The translations under genes and the position numbers were made by a program. The notes beneath the pieces are model-generated. The model was not told the DNA's origin and ran no database searches. It was given only the letters and a program-made list of their open reading frames with translations. A stretch of 64,000 nucleotides of DNA from Gallionella sp. GTDB taxonomy: Bacteria > Pseudomonadota > Gammaproteobacteria > Burkholderiales > Gallionellaceae. Location of the stretch: positions 51,276 to 115,275 of the forward strand of contig JAQTMZ010000010.1 of the NCBI GenBank assembly GCA_028714075.1, in the 5' to 3' direction. Shown here piece after piece: positions 27,540 to 36,426 of this stretch (position 1 is the stretch's first letter; the number at the start of each line of letters is the position of its first letter).

Positions 27540-28744
27540 GACTGGTTGATGTCGCTCAGTTCGCCTCGGGCAGCCTGCGCGGCAGCCCGACGCGCACGCT
27601 GCTGATGATGCTGGCGATGTCCATCGGCGTCGCGGCGGTGGTGGTGCTCACTGCCCTCGGTGAAGGTGCGCGCCGCTATGTGGTCGATCAATTCTCTTCG
27701 CTGGGCACCAACCTGGTCATCGTGTTGCCGGGGCGCACCGAGACGGCGGGTATCACGCCCGGCATGTTGATCGGGCAGGTGCCGCGCGAGATATCGCTGG
27801 ACGATGCGGAGGCGCTGCTGCGCAGCCGCGCCGTCAAACGCATCGCGCCGCTGACCATCGGTTCCGCCACGCTTTCGCGCAACGCGCTGAACCGCGAAGT
27901 GGTGGTGGCCGGTTCGACCTCCGACTTGCTGGAAGTGCGCCACATGAGCATGGGCATCGGGAAATTTCTGCCGCCCGGCGACATTCACGAGAGCGCATCG
28001 GTGTGCGTAATTGGCAGCCAGATCAAGCGCGAATTGTTCGGCAACGGGCAGGCCGTGGGGCAATGGGTGCGGCTCGGCGACCGGCGCTTCCGCGTGATCG
28101 GCGTGCTGGCGTCGCAAGGCGAATCGATGGGGATGCGCACCGACGAGCTGGTGATCGTGCCGGTCGCGTCCGCGCATCAGATATTCAACACGTCGGGATT
28201 GTTTCGCGTTCTGATCGAAGCGAAGAGCCGCGATGCGATCGAGCAGGCAAAATATGAAGCCGAACAGATCATGTTCCAGCGCCACAGCGGCGAGAAAGAC
28301 GTGACGGTGATCACGCAGGATGCGGTGCTCGCCACTTTCGACCGGATCCTTACCGCGCTGACCATGGCGGTGGGCGGCATCGCCGCGATCAGCCTGGCGG
28401 TGGCGGGCGTGCTGATCATGAATGTGATGCTGATCGCCGTGGCGCAGCGCGTCAAGGAAATCGGCCTGCTCAAGGCGCTGGGCGCGCCGGGCAAACAGAT
28501 ACGCGCGTTGTTCTTTGCCGAGGCGGCCTTGCTCTCCGCTATCGGCAGTGCGGCGGGGCTGGTGCTGGGCTATGCGGGCAGCACCATCATCGGGCAGATA
28601 TATCCCAGCCTGCCGGTCAGCCCGCCGTGGTGGGCGGTGCTCGCGGCCTGCGCCACGGCGCTGGGCACCGGCATCCTGTTCAGCGTGTGGCCCGCGCGGC
28701 GCGCGGCGCGGCTCGATCCGGTCGCGGCATTGGCCGGGAGATAG
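27536..28744 (+). CDS. MacB/FtsX-type ABC permease, first of a pair
   Basis: 402 residues starting at GTG 27536, coupled to the ATPase stop. TM1 is near residues 20-43, the periplasmic domain about 45-275, and three helices about 280-395 (TMAVGGIAAISLAVAGVLIMN, then IKEIGLLKALGA-like coupling helix VKEIGLLKALGAPGKQ). The C-terminal mark is PARRAARLDPVAALAGR. It is followed after 5 bp by a second permease of the same family. The pair probably forms a heterodimer. Confidence 0.88.
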   Translation: MRLVDVAQFASGSLRGSPTRTLLMMLAMSIGVAAVVVLTALGEGARRYVVDQFSSLGTNLVIVLPGRTETAGITPGMLIGQVPREISLDDAEALLRSRAVKRIAPLTIGSATLSRNALNREVVVAGSTSDLLEVRHMSMGIGKFLPPGDIHESASVCVIGSQIKRELFGNGQAVGQWVRLGDRRFRVIGVLASQGESMGMRTDELVIVPVASAHQIFNTSGLFRVLIEAKSRDAIEQAKYEAEQIMFQRHSGEKDVTVITQDAVLATFDRILTALTMAVGGIAAISLAVAGVLIMNVMLIAVAQRVKEIGLLKALGAPGKQIRALFFAEAALLSAIGSAAGLVLGYAGSTIIGQIYPSLPVSPPWWAVLAACATALGTGILFSVWPARRAARLDPVAALAGR

Positions 28745-28749
28745 CGAGC

Positions 28750-29949
28750 ATGCTCTTCCCCGACCTCGTCAAACTGACCACTTCCAGCTTCCTGTCCTAC
28801 CGGCTGCGCAGCTTCCTGACCGGCCTGGGCATCGCCATCGGCATCACGGCGGTGATCCTGCTGACCTCCATCGGCGAAGGGCTGCACCAGTTCGTGCTGG
28901 CGGAGTTCAGCCAGTTCGGCACCAATATCATCACCATCCAGCCGGGCAAGACCCAGACCCACGGCGGCAATGTCGGCGTGTTCGGCTCGGTCAGACCGCT
29001 TTCGCTGGAGGATGCGGATGCGCTGCGCCACTTGCCTTATGTCGAAAACGTCAACCCCAGCGTGATGGGCAACGCCGAGGTGCGCGCCAATGGCAAGACG
29101 CGGCGCACCACGGTGCTGGGCGAAGGGCGCGACTTTGCCAAGGCGTTCACGATGAGAGTGCAGAGCGGCAGCTTCTGGACCGACGAGGACAACGAGCAGG
29201 CGCGCGCGTTTGTCGTGCTCGGCGCCAAGGTGAGCCGGGAACTTTTTACCGGGCAGAATCCGCTCGGCAGCTATCTGCGCGTCGGCGGGCAGCGCTACCG
29301 CGTGATCGGTGTGATGGAATCCAAGGGGCAGATACTCGGTTTTGATATGGACGATACCGTGATTATCCCGGCGGCGCGCGCGATGGAATTGCTCAACCGC
29401 CCGGGGCTGATAGAGATGCAAGTAAGCTACCGCGCCAGCGCCGATGTCAATGCGGTGATACGCGCTATCACCGAACGCCTCAAAGACCGGCACGGGAGAG
29501 AGGATTTCACCATCATTTCGCAGGAGCAGGCGCTCGAAGTGCTCGGTTCGGTACTCGATGTCATCACCTTCGCCGTCGGCGCGCTGGGCGGCATCTCGCT
29601 GCTGGTTGGCGCGGTGGGCATCCTCACCATCATGACCATGGCGGTCACCGAACGTACTTCAGAGATCGGCTTGCTGCGCGCCCTGGGCGCGCGCGAACGG
29701 CAAGTGCTGATGCTGTTTCTGGGCGAAGCGATGCTGCTGTCCGCGCTGGGCGGTCTGGCCGGGCTGCTGCTCGGCGTCGGCATCGCGCAGGGAGCGCACC
29801 TGCTGTTTCCCGCGCTGCCGGTGCACACCCCGTGGATGTTCGCGCTGCTCGCCGAATTGAGCGCGGTCACCATCGGCCTCGCGGCGGGCGTGATGCCCGC
29901 GCGGCGCGCGGCACGGCTCGACCCGGTGGAGGCGTTGCGCACGGAGTGA
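28750..29949 (+). CDS. MacB/FtsX-type ABC permease, second of a pair
   Basis: 399 residues with the same topology as its neighbour: TM1 near 20-42 (FLTGLGIAIGITAVILL), a large periplasmic domain, and three C-terminal helices (GALGGISLLVGAVGILTIM). The coupling segment is ERTSEIGLLRALGARERQ and the tail is PARRAARLDPVEALR. I chose ATG 28750; an in-frame ATG at 28627 would lie inside the previous gene. Nothing co-directional follows for 200 bp, so the operon ends here. Confidence 0.88.
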   Translation: MLFPDLVKLTTSSFLSYRLRSFLTGLGIAIGITAVILLTSIGEGLHQFVLAEFSQFGTNIITIQPGKTQTHGGNVGVFGSVRPLSLEDADALRHLPYVENVNPSVMGNAEVRANGKTRRTTVLGEGRDFAKAFTMRVQSGSFWTDEDNEQARAFVVLGAKVSRELFTGQNPLGSYLRVGGQRYRVIGVMESKGQILGFDMDDTVIIPAARAMELLNRPGLIEMQVSYRASADVNAVIRAITERLKDRHGREDFTIISQEQALEVLGSVLDVITFAVGALGGISLLVGAVGILTIMTMAVTERTSEIGLLRALGARERQVLMLFLGEAMLLSALGGLAGLLLGVGIAQGAHLLFPALPVHTPWMFALLAELSAVTIGLAAGVMPARRAARLDPVEALRTE

Positions 29950-30026
29950 AAAGGCGGAATTGCGGATGTCCGTTTTTTCAGAATCCAGAGCTGACGAAGG
30001 ATGAAATTAAAAACACGGGGTATTAT

Positions 30027-30048
30027 CAATGCTATAAGCATTGCTTAT
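30027..30048. promoter_or_regulatory. Overlapping palindromes upstream of a cytochrome gene (candidate operator)
   Basis: CAATGC-tataa-GCATTG (30027-30043) overlaps ATAAGCA-t-TGCTTAT (30034-30048) in an AT-rich region. The two share half-sites, as dimeric regulators' operators often do. The bound protein is unknown. Confidence 0.35.
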
Positions 30049-30164
30049 GATATTAATAAAGATAATTGACTATCGTTTATACATTGATGCACGTATAGTG
30101 GCGGCCGTTACAGCACATCATGGCGAGCATGACTGCTAAAGCAATGGCCAGGAACAGAATATTT

Positions 30165-30494
30165 ATGAAATACATCGTGTTAATTATGTGTCTGTTGATT
30201 GACATCAACGCACATGCCGCAGAGATACCAGCAATAGCCAAAGATCATTGCGGCGGATGCCATGCGGTTGAAAAGACACTATATGCGCCATCTTTAAAGG
30301 CTATCGCCATGAAATATCGCGGTGATGCCGATGCAGCCAACAAGCTAACCGAAGCTATTAATAGGGGTGGTGTGTCTGGTTGGAACTCGGGCATGAGGAT
30401 GCCGCCAAGAGGTCTAAACGCCAACGATAAGGAAATTAAAGCCATGGTGGAGTTTATAATCGAACTGTCTGCCGAGGATTCAGGTTCGAAGTAA
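30165..30494 (+). CDS. Small periplasmic monoheme cytochrome c
   Basis: 109 residues with a signal peptide cleaved near AHA|A (about residue 18). It has one heme site CGGCH at 29-33, and a distal Met ligand is likely in SGMRMPPRG. The fold matches class I (c5/c551-like) electron carriers; the tail LNANDKEIKAMVEFI is the usual C-terminal helix. I chose ATG 30165, since the upstream in-frame ATG at 30120 would add a polar leader before the signal peptide. It is a single gene, and its redox partner is unknown. Confidence 0.88.
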   Translation: MKYIVLIMCLLIDINAHAAEIPAIAKDHCGGCHAVEKTLYAPSLKAIAMKYRGDADAANKLTEAINRGGVSGWNSGMRMPPRGLNANDKEIKAMVEFIIELSAEDSGSK

Positions 30495-30788
30495 ACTGCA
30501 ACAGTAGCAATGCCATTACTACCCCGCGCTCAACCCCCGTTACCAAATCCCGCCGCACCAGAAGCCGACACTCTCCGGTTATTCATACAATTAAATAGGC
30601 TGAAAAAACAGCTTGGTCGGTTTTGCGCATTGACCTTGGGGCGGGGAACGCTCAAAATCTAGGCCGCAAACGGGGACACCGCTATGTGGGGATTCATCTG
30701 GTGATTCATCAGGCAACCAATCCGCTACCGGCGGGCGTATTCGATTTTTCAAATTTCACCATTTACCAAAAATCAAGGCACTTGCAGA
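30495..30788. other. 294-bp intergenic stretch
   Basis: No gene is supported here. A 78-codon frame exists but lacks a ribosome site and family features. The last 60 bases are AT-rich and probably hold the ankyrin gene's promoter. Confidence 0.4.
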
Positions 30789-31799
30789 ATGAACAGCGAA
30801 AAAAACTTAAGTTCCAACGTAAAAGCTCTATTGTCTCTCCCAAAAACCAAATTGGATGACACGGTGTTTTCCATTATCAAGTTCCGGGAATTCAAGATGT
30901 TTGAGGACTTAATCGAGGCCAGCCTGGATCCCAATCTTGAAATCCTGATAACCAGAAAGGATGCGCTCGGGGACGCTTTTGTAAACAAGAAAATCCCGCT
31001 ACTTTTTCTGGCAGGCATGTTTGGTTTCTGGAAGGCCGTTAATCTGCTGGTGCAAAAAGAAGCGGATATCAATTGCGCGGTCAGGATCGGGAATACGGAT
31101 TTGCCCACGGCGAGCGCGTTTATCCAGCACGACCAAATGGATTTGCTCAAGCGGTTTATCCGGTTGGGGCTACCCCAGGCTCACATGGATTTGCTGCTGA
31201 ATATGGCGGTGGAGAAAGACAGGCTCTCGATGGCCAAAGAGCTGCGCAAGGCCGGGGCAGACCTGGAATATGTGTTTACGCTGGATGACGGCTCGGCAGG
31301 TTATACACCCTTGTCTATCGCCATAATCAAAAATAACTATCAAATGGCCAAGTGGCTGCTTTCCGAGGGTGCCAACCCGAATGTGGTTTGTAACGAAGGC
31401 TTGTCGGCCTTTCACTACGTCGTACATTCCAGGGATTACGATTTGAAATGGGTGAAGCTATTTCTTGAACCCAAGCTGGTGGATATTAACCAGTATAGCG
31501 AGGAGGGTGTAACGGCCCTGCATATGTCCAACAGTTTTGAAATATCAAAATACCTGGTCGAGCAGGGTGCGGACTTTGAATTGAAAAGCGATCATGGGGA
31601 AGGCTATACGCCGGAAGAATGGGTATTGCATTGGCTCGAAGATAAGGATACCGACCCGGATGTGGTAGCACACCACCTGAATCCGCTAAAAGAGTTGCTG
31701 GAAGAGGCGCGGGTGAAAAAGGAAGTTGCCGAAGCACGAGAGTCCATGGCCGGCACAACGCATCCGATCACCTTCATGAAGCGCAAGCCACTGCACTGA
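30789..31799 (+). CDS. Ankyrin-repeat protein
   Basis: 336 residues without signal peptide or membrane segment, so probably cytoplasmic. Several ankyrin-type helix pairs are readable: KIPLLFLAGMFGFWKAVNLL, GYTPLSIAIIKNNYQMAKWLL, GLSAFHYVVHSRDYDLKWV and GVTALHMSNSFEISKYLVEQ, each followed by a GA(D/N)xN-type turn (EGANPN, EQGADFE). The C-terminal 60 residues are charged and helical. Such proteins mediate protein contacts; no target or toxin/immunity partner is adjacent. It stands alone between the cytochrome and the SUMF1-type gene. Confidence 0.85.
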   Translation: MNSEKNLSSNVKALLSLPKTKLDDTVFSIIKFREFKMFEDLIEASLDPNLEILITRKDALGDAFVNKKIPLLFLAGMFGFWKAVNLLVQKEADINCAVRIGNTDLPTASAFIQHDQMDLLKRFIRLGLPQAHMDLLLNMAVEKDRLSMAKELRKAGADLEYVFTLDDGSAGYTPLSIAIIKNNYQMAKWLLSEGANPNVVCNEGLSAFHYVVHSRDYDLKWVKLFLEPKLVDINQYSEEGVTALHMSNSFEISKYLVEQGADFELKSDHGEGYTPEEWVLHWLEDKDTDPDVVAHHLNPLKELLEEARVKKEVAEARESMAGTTHPITFMKRKPLH

Positions 31800-31939
31800 A
31801 TGCGTGTTGAAGAAATCAAAAATGATGCTTGTGGTGGTTTCCCGATCCTTGCACATTGACCAAAGAGCGGGAGTGGCGCAAGATGCGCAACATGGTGAGG
31901 CAGCCACCATTCATAGCTGCCAATCCCTCTGGATATTGA

Positions 31940-32563
31940 ATGTATAAAGCTATTTTGATGATGTTGCTGGCTGTCGCAAGCAACAGTGCGATTGCGGAGA
32001 AAACTGAAGTTGGCGGGCCGGTGATGGTGCGCATCCCGGGCAAAAATTACGAGATCGGCAAAACCGAAGTGACCCAAGCCGAATGGCGCGCAGTGATGGG
32101 AAACAGCCCCAGCCACTTCAGCAATTGTGGCGATACCTGCCCGGTGGAGAAGGTGAGTTGGAATGATGCCCAGATATTCATTCGAAAGCTCAATACCATG
32201 ACCGGTAAACAATACCGCCTGCCGACCGGAGACGAATGGGCATACGCCTGCTATGGCGGCAGCCAGAGCGAATATTGCGGCGGAAACGACCTCGATGCGG
32301 TGGCGTGGACTATGGGCAACAGCAACGGTCAAACCCACCCTGCGGGGCAGAAGCAAGCCAACGGTTACGGCCTGTATGACATGACAGGCAACGTGTGGGA
32401 ATGGATGAATGATTGCTGGCAAGGAGATTGCGAGAGACGCGCTCTTCGCGGCGGCTCGTGGCTCAACTTTCCGCAGCTTGCGCACATCGTTCAACAAGGC
32501 AGGTACGTTACGTCAGACCAGTACGACAATATCGGGTTTCGCTTGGCCCGAACTCTGCCGTGA
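31940..32563 (+). CDS. Secreted SUMF1/formylglycine-generating-enzyme-like domain protein
   Basis: 207 residues with a signal peptide (about 1-20, ending SAIA|EK) and a compact FGE-sulfatase fold: GKTEVTQAEWRAVMGNSPSHF, VSWNDAQIFIRKL, YRLPTGDEWAYAC, YGLYDMTGNVWEW, RALRGGSWL and GFRLART. Several Cys residues (SNCGDTCPVE, YACYGG, EYCGG, DCWQGDCERR) suggest disulfides in the periplasm. No sulfatase gene is nearby. Members of this fold are often non-catalytic or act on other targets, so true formylglycine activity is not implied. Confidence 0.86.
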   Translation: MYKAILMMLLAVASNSAIAEKTEVGGPVMVRIPGKNYEIGKTEVTQAEWRAVMGNSPSHFSNCGDTCPVEKVSWNDAQIFIRKLNTMTGKQYRLPTGDEWAYACYGGSQSEYCGGNDLDAVAWTMGNSNGQTHPAGQKQANGYGLYDMTGNVWEWMNDCWQGDCERRALRGGSWLNFPQLAHIVQQGRYVTSDQYDNIGFRLARTLP

Positions 32564-32675
32564 ACGCGGTGGTCTGGGCTTCAGCTCTTTACAACCACGG
32601 CCTATCCCTTGCGGGTCGAAACGAACACCTTACCCTTTTCCCCCTCTTACCCTTCGGAATGTTTGAACCTAAATC

Positions 32676-33098
32676 ATGAATACCAAAAAAATCTGTATGG
32701 CCTTACTGTTTATGGCAGGCACAAGTTCAGTGTTTGCTGCCGATACGCCCGCCAGCCTGGTGACCAGCTATGCGGCAGAAGCCGCCAAGGAAACGCCGGG
32801 GTTTACGCCATCCGCAACACGCGGCAACAATTTCTTTACCAGGGAGTGGGGCGTATCCCACAAGATGCCCAATTGCACTGCCTGCCACGGGAAAGACCTG
32901 AGTGCCGACGGAAAGCATGTCATCACCGACAAGCGCATTGCCCCGGTTTCACCGGCGGTAAACCCGGAACGCTTTACCAATTACAAGAAGGTCGAGAAAT
33001 GGTTCAAGCGTAACTGTACGGAAGTAATCGGCCGTGAATGCACGGCTGCCGAGAAAGCGGACTTCATCCAATTCATCATTCAAGAAGTAAAGTCATGA
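32676..33098 (+). CDS. SHP-type (DUF1924) monoheme cytochrome c
   Basis: 140 residues with a signal peptide (ending VFA|ADT). It has a single heme site CTACH in SHKMPNCTACHGKDLS, followed by the DUF1924 signature region ERFTNYKKVEKWFKRNCTEVIGREC, whose two Cys can pair. The founding member is Sphaeroides heme protein, a high-spin oxygen-binding cytochrome reduced by a diheme partner. Its stop overlaps the diheme gene by 4 bp (ATGA), matching the known shp-dhc pairing. Confidence 0.88.
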   Translation: MNTKKICMALLFMAGTSSVFAADTPASLVTSYAAEAAKETPGFTPSATRGNNFFTREWGVSHKMPNCTACHGKDLSADGKHVITDKRIAPVSPAVNPERFTNYKKVEKWFKRNCTEVIGRECTAAEKADFIQFIIQEVKS

Positions 33099-33544
33099 AA
33101 TGGCTTGCCGCATTAGTTTTTATCTTGAGCAGCACGATGGCGCATGCCGAAAGCGGCAAGCGCTCCCCTCCCGACAACCCGAAATGGAAGGAAGAGTGCG
33201 GTAGTTGCCATATTGCTTACCCGCCGATATTACTGACAGCAGACAACTGGCAAAGGTTGATGGGAGGGCTCGACAAGCACTTTGATGCAAATGCAATTTT
33301 GAATGCCGAGGATAACAAGGAAATTCTTGATTTCCTGCAACACAATGCTGGAAATGGTGGAAAGTTTAGTGCACCCAGCATGCGGATCAGCAAGACGCCC
33401 TGGTTTACACGCCAGCACCGTGAAATATCCAGCCATTTCTGGTCCGATCGGGTTGTCAAAAGCCGGTCCAACTGCGCGGTCTGCCATATCAATGCAGAAA
33501 GCGGAGATTGGTCAAAACACGGCATGCACGCATCCGGAAGCTAA
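33095..33544 (+). CDS. Diheme cytochrome c (DHC), electron donor to SHP
   Basis: 149 residues with a signal peptide (ending AHA|ES). It has two heme sites, CGSCH at 35-39 and CAVCH at 127-131, and the DHC-type N-terminal region WKEECGSCHIAYPPILL. The start ATG overlaps the SHP stop, so the two are coupled. Characterised relatives pass electrons from a membrane cytochrome b to SHP. That third gene is not here: only a possible small reverse frame and earP follow. Confidence 0.88.
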   Translation: MKWLAALVFILSSTMAHAESGKRSPPDNPKWKEECGSCHIAYPPILLTADNWQRLMGGLDKHFDANAILNAEDNKEILDFLQHNAGNGGKFSAPSMRISKTPWFTRQHREISSHFWSDRVVKSRSNCAVCHINAESGDWSKHGMHASGS

Positions 33545-33984
33545 GGCGGAGAAGCGCGCGGCGAGCGTTCGCAACATCCGGCGCAATGCGCCGCGCTTGT
33601 TGCGCTCTTGCGGGTTGACCGATGGATCCTTGTTCACCTCCGCGCGGGCGCGCAATGCCCGCCCTGCATGGCTAGAGTTTTTCCGCCAATATTTTTTCCA
33701 GCCTGATCTGATCCACGGTAAAACCGCGTATGCCTGCGGCCAGTTTTTTCGTGGCCATGGCATCCCCGTTCATTTTCCGGCGGTACTCGGCTTCGGTCAT
33801 GCGCGCCGGTTTGGGAGCGTCCGGACCGACCAGGCGGCGCACCAGTTGGCCTTGGGCGGCCATTGCTGGCAAGATACGAGTTGTCTAAACAAAATATCGC
33901 GTCCGATATGGGTACTACACAACAAAATAGAATCATGCAACGGCGGCAATGCGCAGGCTGGGTTACGCCCGCCGCTGGGCAGCC
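33545..33984. other. 440-bp region between DHC and earP
   Basis: It holds one possible small reverse-strand gene (33672-33863) and otherwise no supported frame. The stretch 33560-33670 is a GC-rich tract of unknown role. The earP promoter should lie in 33865-33950. Confidence 0.4.
33672..33863 (-). CDS. Possible small hypothetical protein
   Basis: 63 residues, charged and soluble, with coding-like composition (third positions mostly G/C) and protein-like helices (MTEAEYRRKMNGDAM, TVDQIRLEKILAEKL). ATG 33863 lacks a strong ribosome site; a TTG at 33872 or the internal ATG before TEAEYRR are alternatives. I recognise no family. It is divergent from earP. It could be real or a chance frame. Confidence 0.4.
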   Translation of the reverse strand: MAAQGQLVRRLVGPDAPKPARMTEAEYRRKMNGDAMATKKLAAGIRGFTVDQIRLEKILAEKL

Positions 33985-35181
33985 ATGAAGCCGTTGAACC
34001 AAGCTGATAGCCCTGCGGCGTTGCGCTGCGATATTTTCTGCAATGTCGTCGACAACTACGGCGACATCGGCGTGTGCTGGCGGCTGGCGCGGCAACTGGC
34101 GAACGAGCAGGGTGTTGCGGTGCGGCTGTGGGTGGATGATCTGAATAGTTTGGCCAAGCTGTGTCCCGAAACGGATGCCACGCTGGAGAGTCAGCACTGT
34201 CGGGGTGTTGAGGTGTGTCTGTGGCGCAAGGAATTTCCTGAAGTACAGCCCGCCGAACTGGTGATTGAAGCATTCGCCTGCAAGTTGCCGCAAGGCTACA
34301 TCGAGGCGATGGCGGCGCAAGAGCAAAAACCGGTGTGGGTGAATCTCGAATATCTGTCCGCCGAAGACTGGGTGCATGGCTGTCACGGCCTGCCTTCGCC
34401 GCATCCCGGCTTGCCGCTGACCAAGTATTTCTTCTTTCCCGGCTTCACCAGCCAGACCGGCGGTTTGTTGCTGGAGCGCGATCTGCTGGCGCGGCGCGAT
34501 GCGTTTCAGAACGATGCCGCGCAACAACGGGCGTTCTGGCATTCCATCGGCATGGAAATACCCAAAGCGGGAACGCTGAAAATCTCGCTGTTCGGCTATG
34601 AAAATGCCGCACTGGCAGGGTTGTTCGATGCTTGGGCAAACGGCACGCAAGCCGTGTTATGCCTGGTGCCGGAAGGGCGCATCCTGCCGCAGGCCGGGCA
34701 ATATTTCGGCGATGCCGCGCCGTGCGCGGGCAAGGCTTATTCCCGGGGCAATCTGCAGGTGCGCGTGCTGCCGTTCGTCGAACAGGAGCGTTACGATGAA
34801 CTTTTGTGGGCATGCGATGTCAACTTCGTCCGCGGTGAAGATTCATGTGTGCGGGCGCAGTGGGCGGCGAAGCCGTTCATCTGGCAAATCTACCCGCAGC
34901 ATGACGCGGTGCACTTGAACAAGCTGCAAGCTTTTTTGGAGCTGTACAACGCACCGCTCAGCCCACCCGCAAGCGGGGCGGTACAAGGTTTGTGGCAGGC
35001 ATGGAACAGGGAAAACGGGGCAGGGCAGATGTGGCCTGCATTTGTGGCTGTGCGTGGCGGGCTTGACCGCCATGCGCAACATTGGGCGCGGCAACTGGCC
35101 GAAAACAATCTGGCGTTGAATCTGCTGGATTTTTGCCAGAAAATCGGTAGAATGCGCGCCTTCAAAATTGATAGGCAGTAA
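33985..35181 (+). CDS. earP: EF-P arginine 32 rhamnosyltransferase
   Basis: 398 residues, GT-B fold; transfers rhamnose from dTDP-rhamnose to Arg32 of elongation factor P. The signature N-terminus is [20 protein letters not shown], with the catalytic Asp region. The nucleotide-sugar site is in [20 protein letters not shown] followed by IYPQ. It lies 2 bp upstream of efp, the diagnostic pairing. I chose ATG 33985, as the in-frame ATG at 33949 would add a basic tail not seen in the family. Confidence 0.95.
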   Translation: MKPLNQADSPAALRCDIFCNVVDNYGDIGVCWRLARQLANEQGVAVRLWVDDLNSLAKLCPETDATLESQHCRGVEVCLWRKEFPEVQPAELVIEAFACKLPQGYIEAMAAQEQKPVWVNLEYLSAEDWVHGCHGLPSPHPGLPLTKYFFFPGFTSQTGGLLLERDLLARRDAFQNDAAQQRAFWHSIGMEIPKAGTLKISLFGYENAALAGLFDAWANGTQAVLCLVPEGRILPQAGQYFGDAAPCAGKAYSRGNLQVRVLPFVEQERYDELLWACDVNFVRGEDSCVRAQWAAKPFIWQIYPQHDAVHLNKLQAFLELYNAPLSPPASGAVQGLWQAWNRENGAGQMWPAFVAVRGGLDRHAQHWARQLAENNLALNLLDFCQKIGRMRAFKIDRQ

Positions 35182-35183
35182 AC

Positions 35184-35738
35184 ATGAAAACAGCACAGGA
35201 ACTCCGCGCCGGTAACGTCATTAATGTGAGTGGCGAGCCGATGGTCATTCTCAAGGCAGAATACAGCCGCTCCGGCCGCAACGGGTCGGTGGTCAAGATG
35301 AAGATGAAAAATCTGCTGACTGATTCCGCCAAAGAAACCGTGTACAGCGCCGACGACAAGTTCGACCAGATCATCCTGGATCGCAAGGAATGCAATTACT
35401 CCTACTTTGCCGACCCGATGTATGTGTTCATGGACCAGGAATACAACCAGTACGAAATCGAAGCCGAATGCATGGGCGATGCGATTAACTACGTCGAAGA
35501 CGGCATGCCATGCGAAGTGGTGTTCTACAACGACAAGGCAATTTCGGTCGAGTTGCCCAACACCATCGTGCGCGAAGTTACCTACACAGAACCGGCGGTA
35601 CGCGGTGATACTTCCGGCAAGGTGATGAAACCGGCCAAAATCAACACCGGCTTCGAATTGCCCGTCGCCGCTTTCATCGAAATCGGCGACAAGATTGAAA
35701 TCGATACCCGCACCAACGAATTCAAGAAGCGCGCCTGA
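35184..35738 (+). CDS. efp: Elongation factor P, Arg32 (rhamnosylated) type
   Basis: 184 residues, three beta-barrel domains; relieves ribosome stalling at polyproline stretches by binding next to the P site. The modified loop reads SRSGRNG with Arg at position 32, matching the EarP pathway and not lysine modification by EpmA. The C-terminal EF-P signature is [20 protein letters not shown] followed by RTNEF. It is coupled to earP upstream and followed by a strong terminator. Confidence 0.97.
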   Translation: MKTAQELRAGNVINVSGEPMVILKAEYSRSGRNGSVVKMKMKNLLTDSAKETVYSADDKFDQIILDRKECNYSYFADPMYVFMDQEYNQYEIEAECMGDAINYVEDGMPCEVVFYNDKAISVELPNTIVREVTYTEPAVRGDTSGKVMKPAKINTGFELPVAAFIEIGDKIEIDTRTNEFKKRA

Positions 35739-35760
35739 TAGCAGGTAATTGTTTCAACGG

Positions 35761-35791
35761 AAAGGCCAACCGCGCGGTTGGCCTTTTTCTT
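35761..35791 (+). terminator. Rho-independent terminator of earP-efp
   Basis: A near-perfect stem of 12 pairs or more, AAAGGCCAACCG/CGGTTGGCCTTT with a short central CG, running into a T-rich tail, 22 bp after the efp stop. Confidence 0.85.
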
Positions 35792-35962
35792 TTGCTGCGG
35801 CAAAAATACATTTCAGCAGGTTTCATACTTTGCGCTGTTCGCCATGATTTTTGAAATGCGCCACCCGCAAAAAATGCGCCGCCAGTGGTAAGATACGGCG
35901 ACAGTTGGCGGCAGCAGGCAAGCCACGACGAATGGGAACGCGGCTAATACGGTGGAAGCGGA

Positions 35963-36397
35963 ATGACGCGAGACAAAGATGAGCTGGCCAAGGCACAAGC
36001 GGAACTGCGCGATTTAACACGCACGGTGTTGGCGCTGCGCCAAGAGCTGGAGTCCGCACATGCCGATGTGGGCGATCAGCTGCGCAAGTCAGCCGTGGCC
36101 GCCAATGCCGAGATTGCGCAACTGAAAACCACGGTGGCCGTGTTGCGCGAAGAGTTGGAAAAAGCGCGTGGAGAGCGCGAAACGGCGGTGCAGCAAGCCA
36201 TTGCCGCCAGCCATAACGACATCCAGCAATTGAAGGCGACCGTTGTTTCGCTGCGTGATGCCCTCGAGCTTGCGCGCTTCGAAAAGGACAGCAGTATCGA
36301 AAAGGCGATGAGCGGGGCGAATGCCGAAATTGCCCAGTTGCATGGCACAATTTGCGAGTTGCGCGGACAACTCGAAGCGCTGCCTCCCAAAACCTGA
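35963..36397 (+). CDS. Coiled-coil protein with three internal repeats
   Basis: 144 residues, almost entirely heptad-like helix with no Cys before the tail and no signal peptide. About 40-residue units repeat three times: a KSAVAANAEIAQLKTTVAVL-type segment, then an IAASHNDIQQLKATVVSL segment, then a MSGANAEIAQLHGTI segment, each followed by LR(E/D)xLExA. It lies 29 bp before the adenylate cyclase gene in the same direction. A scaffolding or dimerising role for that enzyme is an inference from position only. I recognise no named family. Confidence 0.75.
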   Translation: MTRDKDELAKAQAELRDLTRTVLALRQELESAHADVGDQLRKSAVAANAEIAQLKTTVAVLREELEKARGERETAVQQAIAASHNDIQQLKATVVSLRDALELARFEKDSSIEKAMSGANAEIAQLHGTICELRGQLEALPPKT

Positions 36398-36426
36398 AAC
36401 TGCCGAGAAACCCGAGCCTGCAAAAA

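Noticed and set aside
31940..32563. Sulfatase-activating formylglycine enzyme
   Set aside because: The fold matches but no sulfatase is present and catalytic cysteines cannot be assigned; kept as FGE-like only.
33512..33763. 83-codon reverse frame overlapping the DHC 3' end
   Set aside because: Basic low-complexity translation; competes with the better small frame at 33672-33863.
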